Assembly (NCBI GenBank): GCA_003170475.1
Contig: PMZI01000023.1
Span: forward strand, 276,402-340,401
Direction of reading: 5' to 3'
DNA: 64,000 nucleotides
Origin: Ignavibacteriota bacterium
Lineage (GTDB): Bacteria; Bacteroidota; Ignavibacteria; UBA10030
The notes beneath the pieces were generated by a model. The model ran no database searches. It had not been told where the DNA came from and saw nothing but the letters and a program-made list of their open reading frames with translations. Positions 18,042-25,960 of this stretch are shown here, in pieces (position 1 is the stretch's first letter; every line of letters begins with the position of its first letter). Both the position numbers and the translations under genes were made by a program.

Positions 18042-18938
18042 ATGAAGGTTGCACAGTTCGAAGACTCGCAGGGGTATTGTATCGGCCTCTCAACAAACGG
18101 CGGATGGATCAACTACTCTGATGCGGAGGCTGCGTATACAGCGATCACACAGAATGTTGTCGTCGAGCCGACAACTACCATTCTCCGGCTGCTGGAAGAC
18201 GGGAGATTTGACCCTGCGGAGTTCAAAGCCGTGCTCAAGTTTCTCAAGCGGCACAAACTTGAGACGCATTATCCCATTAGCAAGGAAGCGATTTTGAAGG
18301 CCCCTATTCTCCGGCCGCCAAAAATCGTTGCGCTGGGCCTCAATTACGCGCTTCACGCCAAAGAGGGGAATGCGGCAGTCCCGGTGGAACCGATCATATT
18401 CATGAAGGCGGGTTCGTCTGTTATTGGTCCCGACGAGACCATCCTGCTCCCCGGAGGCCTGGGCCGCATGGATCACGAAGTGGAACTTGCCGTCGTCATC
18501 GGACGCCGTGCTACGGCAGTGAAAAAGAAAGACGCGATGAACTTTGTCGCCGGCTTCACGATCCTCAACGACGTAACCGCCCGTGAGCTGCAAGCAAAAG
18601 ACCTGGAGCAAAAGCATCCATGGTTCAGGTCAAAGAGCTTTGACACCTTTACTCCGATCGGGCCGTGGATTGTCACCGTCGATGAGATTCCGGCACCAAT
18701 TCGGCTTGGCCTCGAATGCCGTGTGAATGGCGCGGTTCGCCAGAAAGCGAACACGAGCTCGATGGTGTTCGACGTTCCGACGCAGATCGAGTTTATTTCG
18801 AAACACATTACGCTGGAACCCGGTGATATTCTTTCGACGGGAACGCCAAACGGTATCGGGCCGATCGAAGATGGAGACCAGGTCTTATGCCGCATCGAGA
18901 AAATTGGTGAATTGAAGAACCCCGTGCGTGATCGATGA
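18042..18938 (+). CDS. Fumarylacetoacetate hydrolase (FAH) family protein
   Basis: A 298-aa protein with a divergent first 90 residues and then the FAH catalytic domain. Visible motifs are KIVALGLNYALHAKE, a GRMDHEVELAVVIGR stretch holding the acidic metal ligands, GFTILNDVTARELQ, KSFDTFTPIGPWI and STGTPNGIGP. The family hydrolyses or decarboxylates or hydrates beta-diketo and enol acids, including fumarylpyruvate, 2,4-diketo-3-deoxy-sugar acids and 2-hydroxypenta-dienoates, using Mg2+ or Mn2+. The stop overlaps the ATG of the next enolase-superfamily gene (ATGA), so the two are probably translated together and may act in sequence on a sugar acid or aromatic acid. AAGGAG precedes ATG 18042. 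Confidence 0.88.
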   Translation: MKVAQFEDSQGYCIGLSTNGGWINYSDAEAAYTAITQNVVVEPTTTILRLLEDGRFDPAEFKAVLKFLKRHKLETHYPISKEAILKAPILRPPKIVALGLNYALHAKEGNAAVPVEPIIFMKAGSSVIGPDETILLPGGLGRMDHEVELAVVIGRRATAVKKKDAMNFVAGFTILNDVTARELQAKDLEQKHPWFRSKSFDTFTPIGPWIVTVDEIPAPIRLGLECRVNGAVRQKANTSSMVFDVPTQIEFISKHITLEPGDILSTGTPNGIGPIEDGDQVLCRIEKIGELKNPVRDR

Positions 18939-20038
18939 AGATTGATCAGATCATACTGACGCATGTCCGCGTTCCGCTGACTGAGCCGTTCAAAATCAGC
19001 AACGGGGAAATCACGGAAAAGGACGCAATTCTGGTGGGAGTGCACAGCGAAGGCCTGGTTGGGTACGGGGAATCTTCGCCAATGTCGGGGGCATTCTATT
19101 CGGAAGAAACACCGGAAAGCACATGGGACTGTCTGGTCGGCGAGTTGATCCCCAGAATACTCCGATCTCATCCGGCAAACGTCGAAGAGGTGAACAGGCT
19201 TCTTGACTCTGTCGCAGGCAACGCGTTTGCGAAGGCCGGGATTGAGACTGCCTTCTGGGATCTTGCAGCGCAGAAGGAAGGCGTGCCGTTGTACAGGCAT
19301 TTGGGTGGCAAGCGGAACAGCGTAGAGTCTGGACTGGCGATGGGCATTGTTCCCTCAATCAAGTATCTTCTTCAATCGATCGAACAGCATCTTGATGAAG
19401 GATACAAACGACTCAAGATTAAGATCCAGCCGGGGTGGGATATCAAACCGCTGGCTGAGATCAGAAACAAGTTCGGATCGATTCAGCTTATGGTGGACGC
19501 GAACTGTGCCTACACACAGGCGGATCTTCCTCATCTGAAAGCGTTAGACGACTTCGATTTAATGATGATCGAACAACCGCTCCCGAAAGATGATCTTGAG
19601 GGACACGCGAAGCTGCAGGCGATCAGCCGAACTCCCGTTTGTCTCGACGAGAGCGCAAAAGATGTACCAACCGTGCAAAAGGCTATCGCGCTGAAGAGCT
19701 GCAAGATTGTCAACATCAAGATTCAACGCGTAGGCGGATTGCTGAATGCAAAGCGAATCCACGATCTCTGCGCAGAGGCGGGCATCCCGGTCTGGGGTGG
19801 GACAATGCCGGAGCTCGGAATCGGCGGTGCACAGACGGTGCATATGGCAACATTGGACAATTTCACGTATCCGACAGATGTCGAATCATCGAAACGATGG
19901 TTCGTTGAAGATATTATTGACCCGCTCATCGAGGTTCATGACGGAATGATTACCCTTCCCGCCGGGAACGGTAATGGGTATTCACTGAACACCCGGGTGA
20001 TTGCGCGGTACAAAGTTCGAGAACAGCACTTTCGTTGA
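18935..20038 (+). CDS. Enolase-superfamily enzyme, o-succinylbenzoate synthase/N-acylamino acid racemase-like
   Basis: A 367-aa enolase-superfamily enzyme. It shows the KxK pair (LKIKIQP) used as acid/base, metal ligands in DANCAY, EQPL and LDES, and the second Lys in NIKIQRVGG. The GGTMPELGIG segment near the C-terminus is typical of the OSBS/N-succinylamino acid racemase branch. Members of that branch either dehydrate SHCHC in menaquinone synthesis or racemise N-acylamino acids, and many are promiscuous. No other men gene is present, so racemisation or a related reaction in catabolism is more likely than menaquinone synthesis. It overlaps the FAH gene by 4 bp. Confidence 0.85.
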   Translation: MKIDQIILTHVRVPLTEPFKISNGEITEKDAILVGVHSEGLVGYGESSPMSGAFYSEETPESTWDCLVGELIPRILRSHPANVEEVNRLLDSVAGNAFAKAGIETAFWDLAAQKEGVPLYRHLGGKRNSVESGLAMGIVPSIKYLLQSIEQHLDEGYKRLKIKIQPGWDIKPLAEIRNKFGSIQLMVDANCAYTQADLPHLKALDDFDLMMIEQPLPKDDLEGHAKLQAISRTPVCLDESAKDVPTVQKAIALKSCKIVNIKIQRVGGLLNAKRIHDLCAEAGIPVWGGTMPELGIGGAQTVHMATLDNFTYPTDVESSKRWFVEDIIDPLIEVHDGMITLPAGNGNGYSLNTRVIARYKVREQHFR

Positions 20039-20077
20039 CGTGGTTTTGTCGCATCGGGAGAGTGGAGAGCCGGAAAC

Positions 20078-21865
20078 ATGAGATTGAGAGAACTGAAAAG
20101 AATTATCACATTCCTATGTGCATTTGTGCTGGTGGGAATCATGAATATGCGCGGACAACAAAGCAGGTGGGTTGATTCGACACTTGCCACCATGACGGTG
20201 GAAGAGAAGGTCGGACAGCTCTTCGTGGCGGATCTCGTCGCGGTCTATTCAAACAGAGAAAGTCCAAATTTCCAGCTCGCTCTTGAATGGGTGCACAAAT
20301 ACCATGTTGGAGGCTTCGTTCTTGCCGGCGGCATTGTGACGGATATTGCGTTGATGACAAACGCTCTTCAGCGTGAATCCAAAATCCCACTCCTCATTAA
20401 CGGCGATTTAGAGGGAGGGCTCTGGTTCAATCATCCTTACCGGTGGCAGAGGGGAAGAGCTCCTGAGTTGCCTAGATTCATTGGCGGTGGAGGCACATCG
20501 CTGCCGTCCCTGATGGCTATCGGAGCGACGGGTAACCCCCGGTATGCGTACGAATTTGGCAGAATAACGGGTGAAGAAGCTCGGGCAGTCGGCATTCACT
20601 GGACGAATTCGCCGGTTGCAGACGTGAACATCAATCCGAATAATCCCATTATCAACACGAGGTCGTTTGGTGAGAATCCGGCTGAAGTCGCGAGACTTGT
20701 TGAAGCATACGTACAAGGAGCGCAGTCGGCCAGATTGATGGCGACGGTGAAACACTTTCCGGGACATGGAGATACACAAGAAGACACACACATGAAACTG
20801 CCGCTGCTGCCGTTCGATCGAGCTCGGCTTGATTCGGTGGAATTTGTTCCATTCAAAGCTGGAATCCATGCAGGCGTGAAAGCTGTGATGACAGCACACA
20901 TTGCGCTGCCGAACATCGACCCGACGAACCGTCCTTCCACACTTTCACCCGTGATGATGACAGAGATTCTTCGTGGATCCCTGGGGTTCAACGGTGTCGT
21001 GGTAACCGACGGAATGACCATGCAGGGAGTGACGGACAATAACACCCCTGATGAAGCGGCAGTCAGGGCAATCGAAGCGGGGGTCGATGTTGTGCTGGTT
21101 CCTGAAGATCTCTCCAAGGCATATGATGGAGTTCTTCGTGCGGTGAAATCAGGCAGCATTTCTTCGCAACGGTTGGATCAATCTGTGCACCGGCTTCTTG
21201 AAGCAAAGTTGTGGGTTGGGCTTGACAAGCAGCGAGTCGTGAATATCGAAGACATATCGAACATTGTCGGTTCTCCCAAGGCAGAAGTGATCGCCGACTC
21301 GATGTTCAGAGATGCCGTAACCCTTCTGAGAAACGAAGGAAAAGTATTGCCGCTCAAGAAAAGGGCACGAATACACATTGTGTCGATCACTGATGAGCCC
21401 GATGTCTTTGTCGGCGAAGCCTTCGGTGACGCAATGCGAAGCGGCGTTCAATCTGCAACGATGTCGAGACTCTGGAATGGCTCGGGGAAAGAGGATATCA
21501 ACCGAGTTTCAGCGGAGCTTCGAAACACAGACGTGATCGTCCTGGGAATTTACGTTTCTATCGGTGCGTGGAAGGGTGAAAACAAATTCTCAAATGATCT
21601 AGAGGAGTTCTTCCAGAAACTTGCACGGGGCAAGAAACCCGTGGTGACCATCGCGTTTGGCGATCCGTATGTATTGAGCAAGATGCCTTTGAGCGATGGC
21701 ATGATCGCCGCGTATGCAGGACTGCGCAAATCCGAAGAAGCCGTTGGGAAAGCTCTGCTCGGTATGTCGGAAGTAGTTGGAAAACTGCCGGTGACCATTC
21801 CAGGGAGATTCAAACGCGGCAACGGTATTCATCTGATGCCGGTGCGTTCCTCGGAGGACCGATAA
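20078..21865 (+). CDS. Secreted glycoside hydrolase family 3, NagZ-like beta-N-acetylhexosaminidase
   Basis: A 595-aa protein with a signal peptide (RIITFLCAFVLVGIMNMRG) and a GH3 N-terminal barrel. KHFPGHGDTQEDTH (residues 225-238) is the NagZ-type motif with the Asp-His dyad that serves as general acid/base, and VTDGMTMQGV holds the nucleophile Asp311. A C-terminal GH3_C-like domain begins around residue 400 (DAVTLLRNEGKVLPLKK). Unlike cytoplasmic NagZ of peptidoglycan recycling, this one is exported and two-domain, as in Bacteroidota GH3 enzymes. It probably removes GlcNAc-type residues from a glycan. Its TAA stop and the next gene's ATG share one base (TAATG). Confidence 0.9.
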   Translation: MRLRELKRIITFLCAFVLVGIMNMRGQQSRWVDSTLATMTVEEKVGQLFVADLVAVYSNRESPNFQLALEWVHKYHVGGFVLAGGIVTDIALMTNALQRESKIPLLINGDLEGGLWFNHPYRWQRGRAPELPRFIGGGGTSLPSLMAIGATGNPRYAYEFGRITGEEARAVGIHWTNSPVADVNINPNNPIINTRSFGENPAEVARLVEAYVQGAQSARLMATVKHFPGHGDTQEDTHMKLPLLPFDRARLDSVEFVPFKAGIHAGVKAVMTAHIALPNIDPTNRPSTLSPVMMTEILRGSLGFNGVVVTDGMTMQGVTDNNTPDEAAVRAIEAGVDVVLVPEDLSKAYDGVLRAVKSGSISSQRLDQSVHRLLEAKLWVGLDKQRVVNIEDISNIVGSPKAEVIADSMFRDAVTLLRNEGKVLPLKKRARIHIVSITDEPDVFVGEAFGDAMRSGVQSATMSRLWNGSGKEDINRVSAELRNTDVIVLGIYVSIGAWKGENKFSNDLEEFFQKLARGKKPVVTIAFGDPYVLSKMPLSDGMIAAYAGLRKSEEAVGKALLGMSEVVGKLPVTIPGRFKRGNGIHLMPVRSSEDR

Positions 21866-22893
21866 TGTTGTTGACAACGTCATTTGTTGGCCTGACACTG
21901 CAGAGCCCGGTGATTGTTGCCTCCGGTCCGGCGAGCCATGATGTGAACCAGATTCGACTTGCCCAGGAGCAGAAGGCGGGTGCCGTCGTACTCAAGACGG
22001 CTTGTTCGGACAAGTACGCTCACATGCGCTCCTGGCCGAGGCCCCGCTACAAACTGCTCGATTGGGACAAGCAAATTGCCGGTCGGTCGAAAGCCTTCAG
22101 TCTGTACGCATACGAGCAGGGATACAGCGGAACGCTTGCAGATTATTGGCAATTCATCAGGGTCTGCAAAGAACATGCTTCTATTCCGATCATCGGCAGC
22201 ATTTTTGCCGACGAAGCTCAGGAGTGGCGGGAATTGGCAATGAAGGTAGAACAGAGCGGCGCCGACGCGGTCGAACTCGATATTTCCTCACCGCATCGCC
22301 CCGGAAGTTTGGGATTCGAGACAACGTTTGTCGCGGCGATCAAGGCGGTTGTCGGTGCAGTGGTCATTCCCGTACTTGTCAAACTGTCTCCCGGGCCGGA
22401 TGTTGTGCCGCAATCCCTCAGCGCACAAGAGTGTGGGGCAAAAGCGGTAACACTGTGCAATCGGCTTCGCGGAGTCGATGTCGATATCGAAAACCAACGG
22501 CCGATTCTCCATGGTTATTTTGGCGGCATCGGCGGACCCTGGGCGAAGTACTACACATTGCGTCATGTCGCTGAAGCGGCCCAGGCCGTCTCGATCCCCA
22601 TTAGCGGCACAGGGGGAACGATGAATGGGGAAGATGTTATCAAGTATGTCATGCTCGGTGCCACGACAGTGCAGATCCTCTCCGTCATCATGATCAACGG
22701 CTGGGAATCGATCGGACAAATCAATGGGGAGATTGAACAGTATATGACGCGAACGGGCATTTCTTCGCTCGATCAAATTCGCGGCAAGGCGCTTGAAGCA
22801 ATGACCCACCCTGACGAAATCATACGTTGGTCAGGAGAATCGAAAAAGGGGCCCAGGAACATCTGGACCGACGACAAAACCGCTGAGGAATGA
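21865..22893 (+). CDS. PreA-like dihydroorotate/dihydropyrimidine dehydrogenase flavoprotein
   Basis: A 342-aa FMN TIM barrel of the dihydroorotate dehydrogenase superfamily. Visible motifs are SPVIVASGP at the start, ADAVELDISSPHRPG (where a PreA-type protein has NxSCPH), VLVKLSPGPDVV, and a SGTGGTMNGEDVIKYVMLGATTVQ phosphate-binding end. A separate 2x[4Fe-4S] ferredoxin gene overlaps its stop, which mimics the domain order of PreA and of dihydropyrimidine dehydrogenase. The set could reduce or oxidise a cyclic amide or other C=C substrate. No PreT partner is in view. The substrate is unknown; uracil is only one possibility. Confidence 0.8.
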   Translation: MLLTTSFVGLTLQSPVIVASGPASHDVNQIRLAQEQKAGAVVLKTACSDKYAHMRSWPRPRYKLLDWDKQIAGRSKAFSLYAYEQGYSGTLADYWQFIRVCKEHASIPIIGSIFADEAQEWRELAMKVEQSGADAVELDISSPHRPGSLGFETTFVAAIKAVVGAVVIPVLVKLSPGPDVVPQSLSAQECGAKAVTLCNRLRGVDVDIENQRPILHGYFGGIGGPWAKYYTLRHVAEAAQAVSIPISGTGGTMNGEDVIKYVMLGATTVQILSVIMINGWESIGQINGEIEQYMTRTGISSLDQIRGKALEAMTHPDEIIRWSGESKKGPRNIWTDDKTAEE

Positions 22894-23234
22894 CGCCGAC
22901 AGCAATGACCAACGAACAATCGAAATACCCCGGGCTGCATCCGCTTCCACCCTCGTTTGTCAGGGAGTTTCCTCCGGTTGCCGTGGTGGTGGAGGAGAAG
23001 TGCATCGCCTGTGACCGATGTCCGCCACTGTGCTTCTTTGATGCAATTGTGATGGAACATCGCTCTCAGCACAAATACAAGAGGACGGCGGTCGTCGTCA
23101 CCGAGAATTGCACCGGTTGCGGGCTTTGTTTTGAAGCTTGTCCCGTTGATGCGTTTGAGTGGGTTCCGGACAAGACGCCCGGAGCCGGATCCTCGAAGGC
23201 AACGGGAGAATCTGAAAGAGACCTGAGTGCATGA
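22890..23234 (+). CDS. 2x[4Fe-4S] ferredoxin-type protein
   Basis: A 114-aa protein with two cluster motifs: CIACDRCPPLC, a slightly unusual spacing with Cys after Pro-Pro, and the classical CTGCGLCFEACP. It overlaps the flavoprotein upstream and the cyclase downstream by 4 bp each (ATGA), so it is almost surely the electron-transfer subunit of the PreA-like enzyme. Met1 at 22890 and Met6 at 22905 are both possible starts. The polar tail after residue 95 has no recognised role. Confidence 0.85.
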   Translation: MTPTAMTNEQSKYPGLHPLPPSFVREFPPVAVVVEEKCIACDRCPPLCFFDAIVMEHRSQHKYKRTAVVVTENCTGCGLCFEACPVDAFEWVPDKTPGAGSSKATGESERDLSA

Positions 23235-23848
23235 GAGTTATTGATCTGACACATCCGATTACATCTGAGATTCCGGTCTATTTCCCGTGGCATCCGCCGA
23301 CCGTTCTGGAACGCACGGCGACATACAAAGAAAACCGATGCGAAGTGCGCAGGTTGAGCATCGGTACACACACGGGTACACACATCGATGCTCCCAGTCA
23401 CGTCTTCGACGGGAAACCAACTCTCGACCAATATGATCCGCGCCTCTGGTACATGGATGCGCAGGTTCTTGATTTCACCCCGAGGGAGCCGGGAAAGGAA
23501 ATCTCGAAAGAGGAGATTGCAGCAAAGCTCAAGATCAAAGGAGTTGGGGTAGTCATAAAGACGGGATGGGATGTGGAATTCGGCAAGAAAGACTATTACA
23601 AAACCTATCCCCCTTTAAGCACACACGCTGCAGAGTTTCTTGTGAAGATGAATGTCCCCATCGTTGCCGCCGATACGCCGTACACGCTCGACGTGCATTA
23701 TATCTTGCTGAATCACGGCATTCCCTTGGTAACGAATCTGAACAACACCGGGCAGTTGAAAGAGGGAATGATCAAACTCATCGCGGCACCGTTACTCATC
23801 AAGGGCAGCGACGGAGCTCCGGCACGCGTCTTGGCAGTGATTGAATAG
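23231..23848 (+). CDS. Cyclase-family metal-dependent hydrolase (kynurenine formamidase-like)
   Basis: A 205-aa protein with the PF04199 signature HTGTHIDAPSHV (HxGTHxDxP) that binds zinc or manganese, and an IDLTHPI start. Later metal-site and catalytic segments include LSTHAAEFL and an IVAADTPYTLDVHY stretch. The family covers kynurenine formamidase, isatin hydrolase and polyketide cyclase-like enzymes, which open or close small cyclic amides. It lies directly after the flavoprotein-ferredoxin pair and before an M20 amidohydrolase, so these four overlapping or near-overlapping genes may form one reductive and hydrolytic route for a cyclic amide. That route is inferred, not proved. Confidence 0.87.
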   Translation: MRVIDLTHPITSEIPVYFPWHPPTVLERTATYKENRCEVRRLSIGTHTGTHIDAPSHVFDGKPTLDQYDPRLWYMDAQVLDFTPREPGKEISKEEIAAKLKIKGVGVVIKTGWDVEFGKKDYYKTYPPLSTHAAEFLVKMNVPIVAADTPYTLDVHYILLNHGIPLVTNLNNTGQLKEGMIKLIAAPLLIKGSDGAPARVLAVIE

Positions 23849-23856
23849 AAGAATTC

Positions 23857-24984
23857 ATGGAAGCCATCACAAAACTTCTCTCGGATCTTGTCGCAATTCC
23901 CAGCATGAATCCCATGGGGCGGGGGCGCCTGGGGAAGGAATACTCTGAGCAGTCCATTGCAGAGTTTGTCGCAGAGTTCATGAGGAAAGCATCGATTGAT
24001 GCAGAGCTGCAGCAAGTTTCGCCCGGCAGACCAAACGTCATTGGGTTTGTCTCCGCCGGAGCGAAGGAAACGCTGATGCTGGAGGCTCATCTTGATACCG
24101 TTTTTGCAGATTCGATGCTGATCGATCCTTTCGACCCTGTCGTTCGCGATGGAAAGCTCTACGGACGCGGGGCGTGTGACACAAAAGGCTCGATAGCAGC
24201 ATTTCTACAGGCTGTGGTCAGCTCGCTCAAGGCGGCGAAGAGATTGCGCTACAATATTCTCTTGCTCTTTGTCTCGGACGAAGAGTATCGTTTTGCAGGA
24301 GCACAATACGCTGTCCGTCAGGGCCTGAATGCAAATTTTGGAATAGCTGGCGAACCAACTCAGCTCAGAATTGTGCGGGCTCACAAGGGCGTGACGCGTT
24401 GGAAGATCCTCACAAAAGGAGTCGCCGCTCATTCGGCGTATCCGGAACGAGGAAAAAATGCAATCTACGCAATGGCGAAAGTCGTTGACAGACTGCAACA
24501 ATACGCAGTCGCGCTGAGAGCGGTACATCCTCATCCGCTGTTGGGAACTCCTTCGCTGAGCGTGGGGGTCATTGAAGGCGGGCAGACGGTCAATATTGTT
24601 CCCGATCATTGCTGGATTGAAATTGACAGACGCACGCTTCCCGGTGAAATGGCAGAGGATGTTCTGAAGCCGATCCATTCTCTTCTAAGTACTCTGGAGG
24701 AGTGCGAGATTCAACAACCGCATCTCTCCGTGGCGGGCATGGAAGTCGCCGAGAGCTCTCCGATTGTTCAGATTTTGAAAGAAGCAGTAACATCCGTATG
24801 CGGAGAGGCAATCGTGGAAGCGGCACACTATGCAACAGATGCCGGCATCTACAATGCGGTTGGAGTGCCGACGGTGGTGTTTGGACCCGGGAACATCGCG
24901 CGCGCACACACAGAAGCCGAGTACGTCGAACTTGAACAGCTTCAGCAGGCAACTACAATCATTGAAAGGCTCCTCTCATCGTGA
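23857..24984 (+). CDS. M20-family metallopeptidase/deacylase (ArgE/DapE type)
   Basis: A 375-aa zinc hydrolase. The metal-binding motifs are EAHLDTVF (His and catalytic Asp), GRGACDTKG (bridging Asp) and DEEYRFAGA (catalytic Glu and ligand Glu). The dimerisation lid begins near HKGVTRWKI. The final metal His is in an AHTEAEYV segment close to the C-terminus. The family removes N-acyl groups from amino acids or cleaves dipeptides. Arginine biosynthesis in this genome uses ArgJ, which makes ArgE unnecessary, so this copy is more likely catabolic. It overlaps the ROK kinase gene by four bases (GTGA). Confidence 0.88.
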   Translation: MEAITKLLSDLVAIPSMNPMGRGRLGKEYSEQSIAEFVAEFMRKASIDAELQQVSPGRPNVIGFVSAGAKETLMLEAHLDTVFADSMLIDPFDPVVRDGKLYGRGACDTKGSIAAFLQAVVSSLKAAKRLRYNILLLFVSDEEYRFAGAQYAVRQGLNANFGIAGEPTQLRIVRAHKGVTRWKILTKGVAAHSAYPERGKNAIYAMAKVVDRLQQYAVALRAVHPHPLLGTPSLSVGVIEGGQTVNIVPDHCWIEIDRRTLPGEMAEDVLKPIHSLLSTLEECEIQQPHLSVAGMEVAESSPIVQILKEAVTSVCGEAIVEAAHYATDAGIYNAVGVPTVVFGPGNIARAHTEAEYVELEQLQQATTIIERLLSS

Positions 24985-25904
24985 TTCTTGGCCTGGACAT
25001 TGGCGGTACCAAAACAGCGGTTGTGATCGGAACAACTCGCGGAGAGATTCTCTCGCGGAAACAATTTCCGACGATGCCTCAGCGTGGATTTCAACCGGTG
25101 TTTGACGAATTGGCCGCATGCATCCGTGAAGTTCTTTCGAGTTCCCCCGGTCGCGTCGATGCAATCAGTGTCGCTATCGGCGGTCCGCTGAACGTCTTGA
25201 AAGGAATTGTCCAATCTCCGCCGAATCTGCCCGGATGGGACAACATTCCGTTGAAGCGGCTGCTCGAGGAAAAATTCGACCTTCCCGTCTATGTGGAGCA
25301 CGATGGAAACGCCGGTGCGCTCGCCGAGTTCTATTTTGGAGCCGGGAAAGGATATCGAAATATCGTATTCCTTACGATGGGAACGGGTTTTGGAGCCGGC
25401 CTGATTCTCGACGGAAAACTCTATCGTGGGGCGAATGATACAGCGGGAGAAATCGGTCACATCCGCATTGCTGAGGAAGGTCCGCTCTGCTATGGAAAGG
25501 CAGGCTCCCTGGAAGGGTTTGGCAGCGGAACCGGCATGGCAAAACTGGCCCATCTAATGTTTCCCACCAAGTGGAGTGAGACGATCAATGTTCTTGACCT
25601 CTATTCGTCGTTCAGAAGTGGATCACTCGAAGCGCGCCAGGTATTTGAACGTGCCGGATTCCACTTGGGACGCTGCTTCGCGATGATTGCCGATCTGTTG
25701 AACCCGGAACGCATTATTCTCGGGGGGCTTGGAATGCGGATTGGTGACGCATTTCTTCCCAAAGCGGAGGAGATCTTTCAACTGGAAGCTCTGGCCCAGA
25801 CAACGCAAGCATGCAAGATTGTCCCGGCACAACTGGGAGAACACATCGGAGATATCGCCTCTCTCTGTGCCGCTCTCGATCAAGGAGTATTGCTTAACAA
25901 GTAA
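24981..25904 (+). CDS. ROK-family sugar kinase
   Basis: A 307-aa protein with an N-terminal ATP-binding motif LDIGGTKTA, a catalytic Asp108 in EHDGNAGAL, the MGTGFGAG loop and the ROK GEIGH element (157-160). No helix-turn-helix precedes it, so it is a kinase and not a repressor. In most ROK proteins a CxCGxxGCxE zinc motif follows. Here the matching stretch is LCYGKAGSLE with only one Cys, so the structural zinc is probably absent. Likely substrates are glucose, N-acetylglucosamine, N-acetylmannosamine or fructose. The start is GTG 24981, coupled to the M20 stop. Placement after a hexosaminidase makes an amino sugar plausible. Confidence 0.87.
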   Translation: MILGLDIGGTKTAVVIGTTRGEILSRKQFPTMPQRGFQPVFDELAACIREVLSSSPGRVDAISVAIGGPLNVLKGIVQSPPNLPGWDNIPLKRLLEEKFDLPVYVEHDGNAGALAEFYFGAGKGYRNIVFLTMGTGFGAGLILDGKLYRGANDTAGEIGHIRIAEEGPLCYGKAGSLEGFGSGTGMAKLAHLMFPTKWSETINVLDLYSSFRSGSLEARQVFERAGFHLGRCFAMIADLLNPERIILGGLGMRIGDAFLPKAEEIFQLEALAQTTQACKIVPAQLGEHIGDIASLCAALDQGVLLNK

Positions 25905-25960
25905 GCATCCATGAAATGAATTGCGGCCGGATGGACCTGAACGACCGCCGAGGAATTCGC

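Noticed and set aside
18935-20038. Naming the enolase-superfamily gene menC
   Set aside because: No other menaquinone gene is near, and this branch also contains N-acylamino acid racemases.
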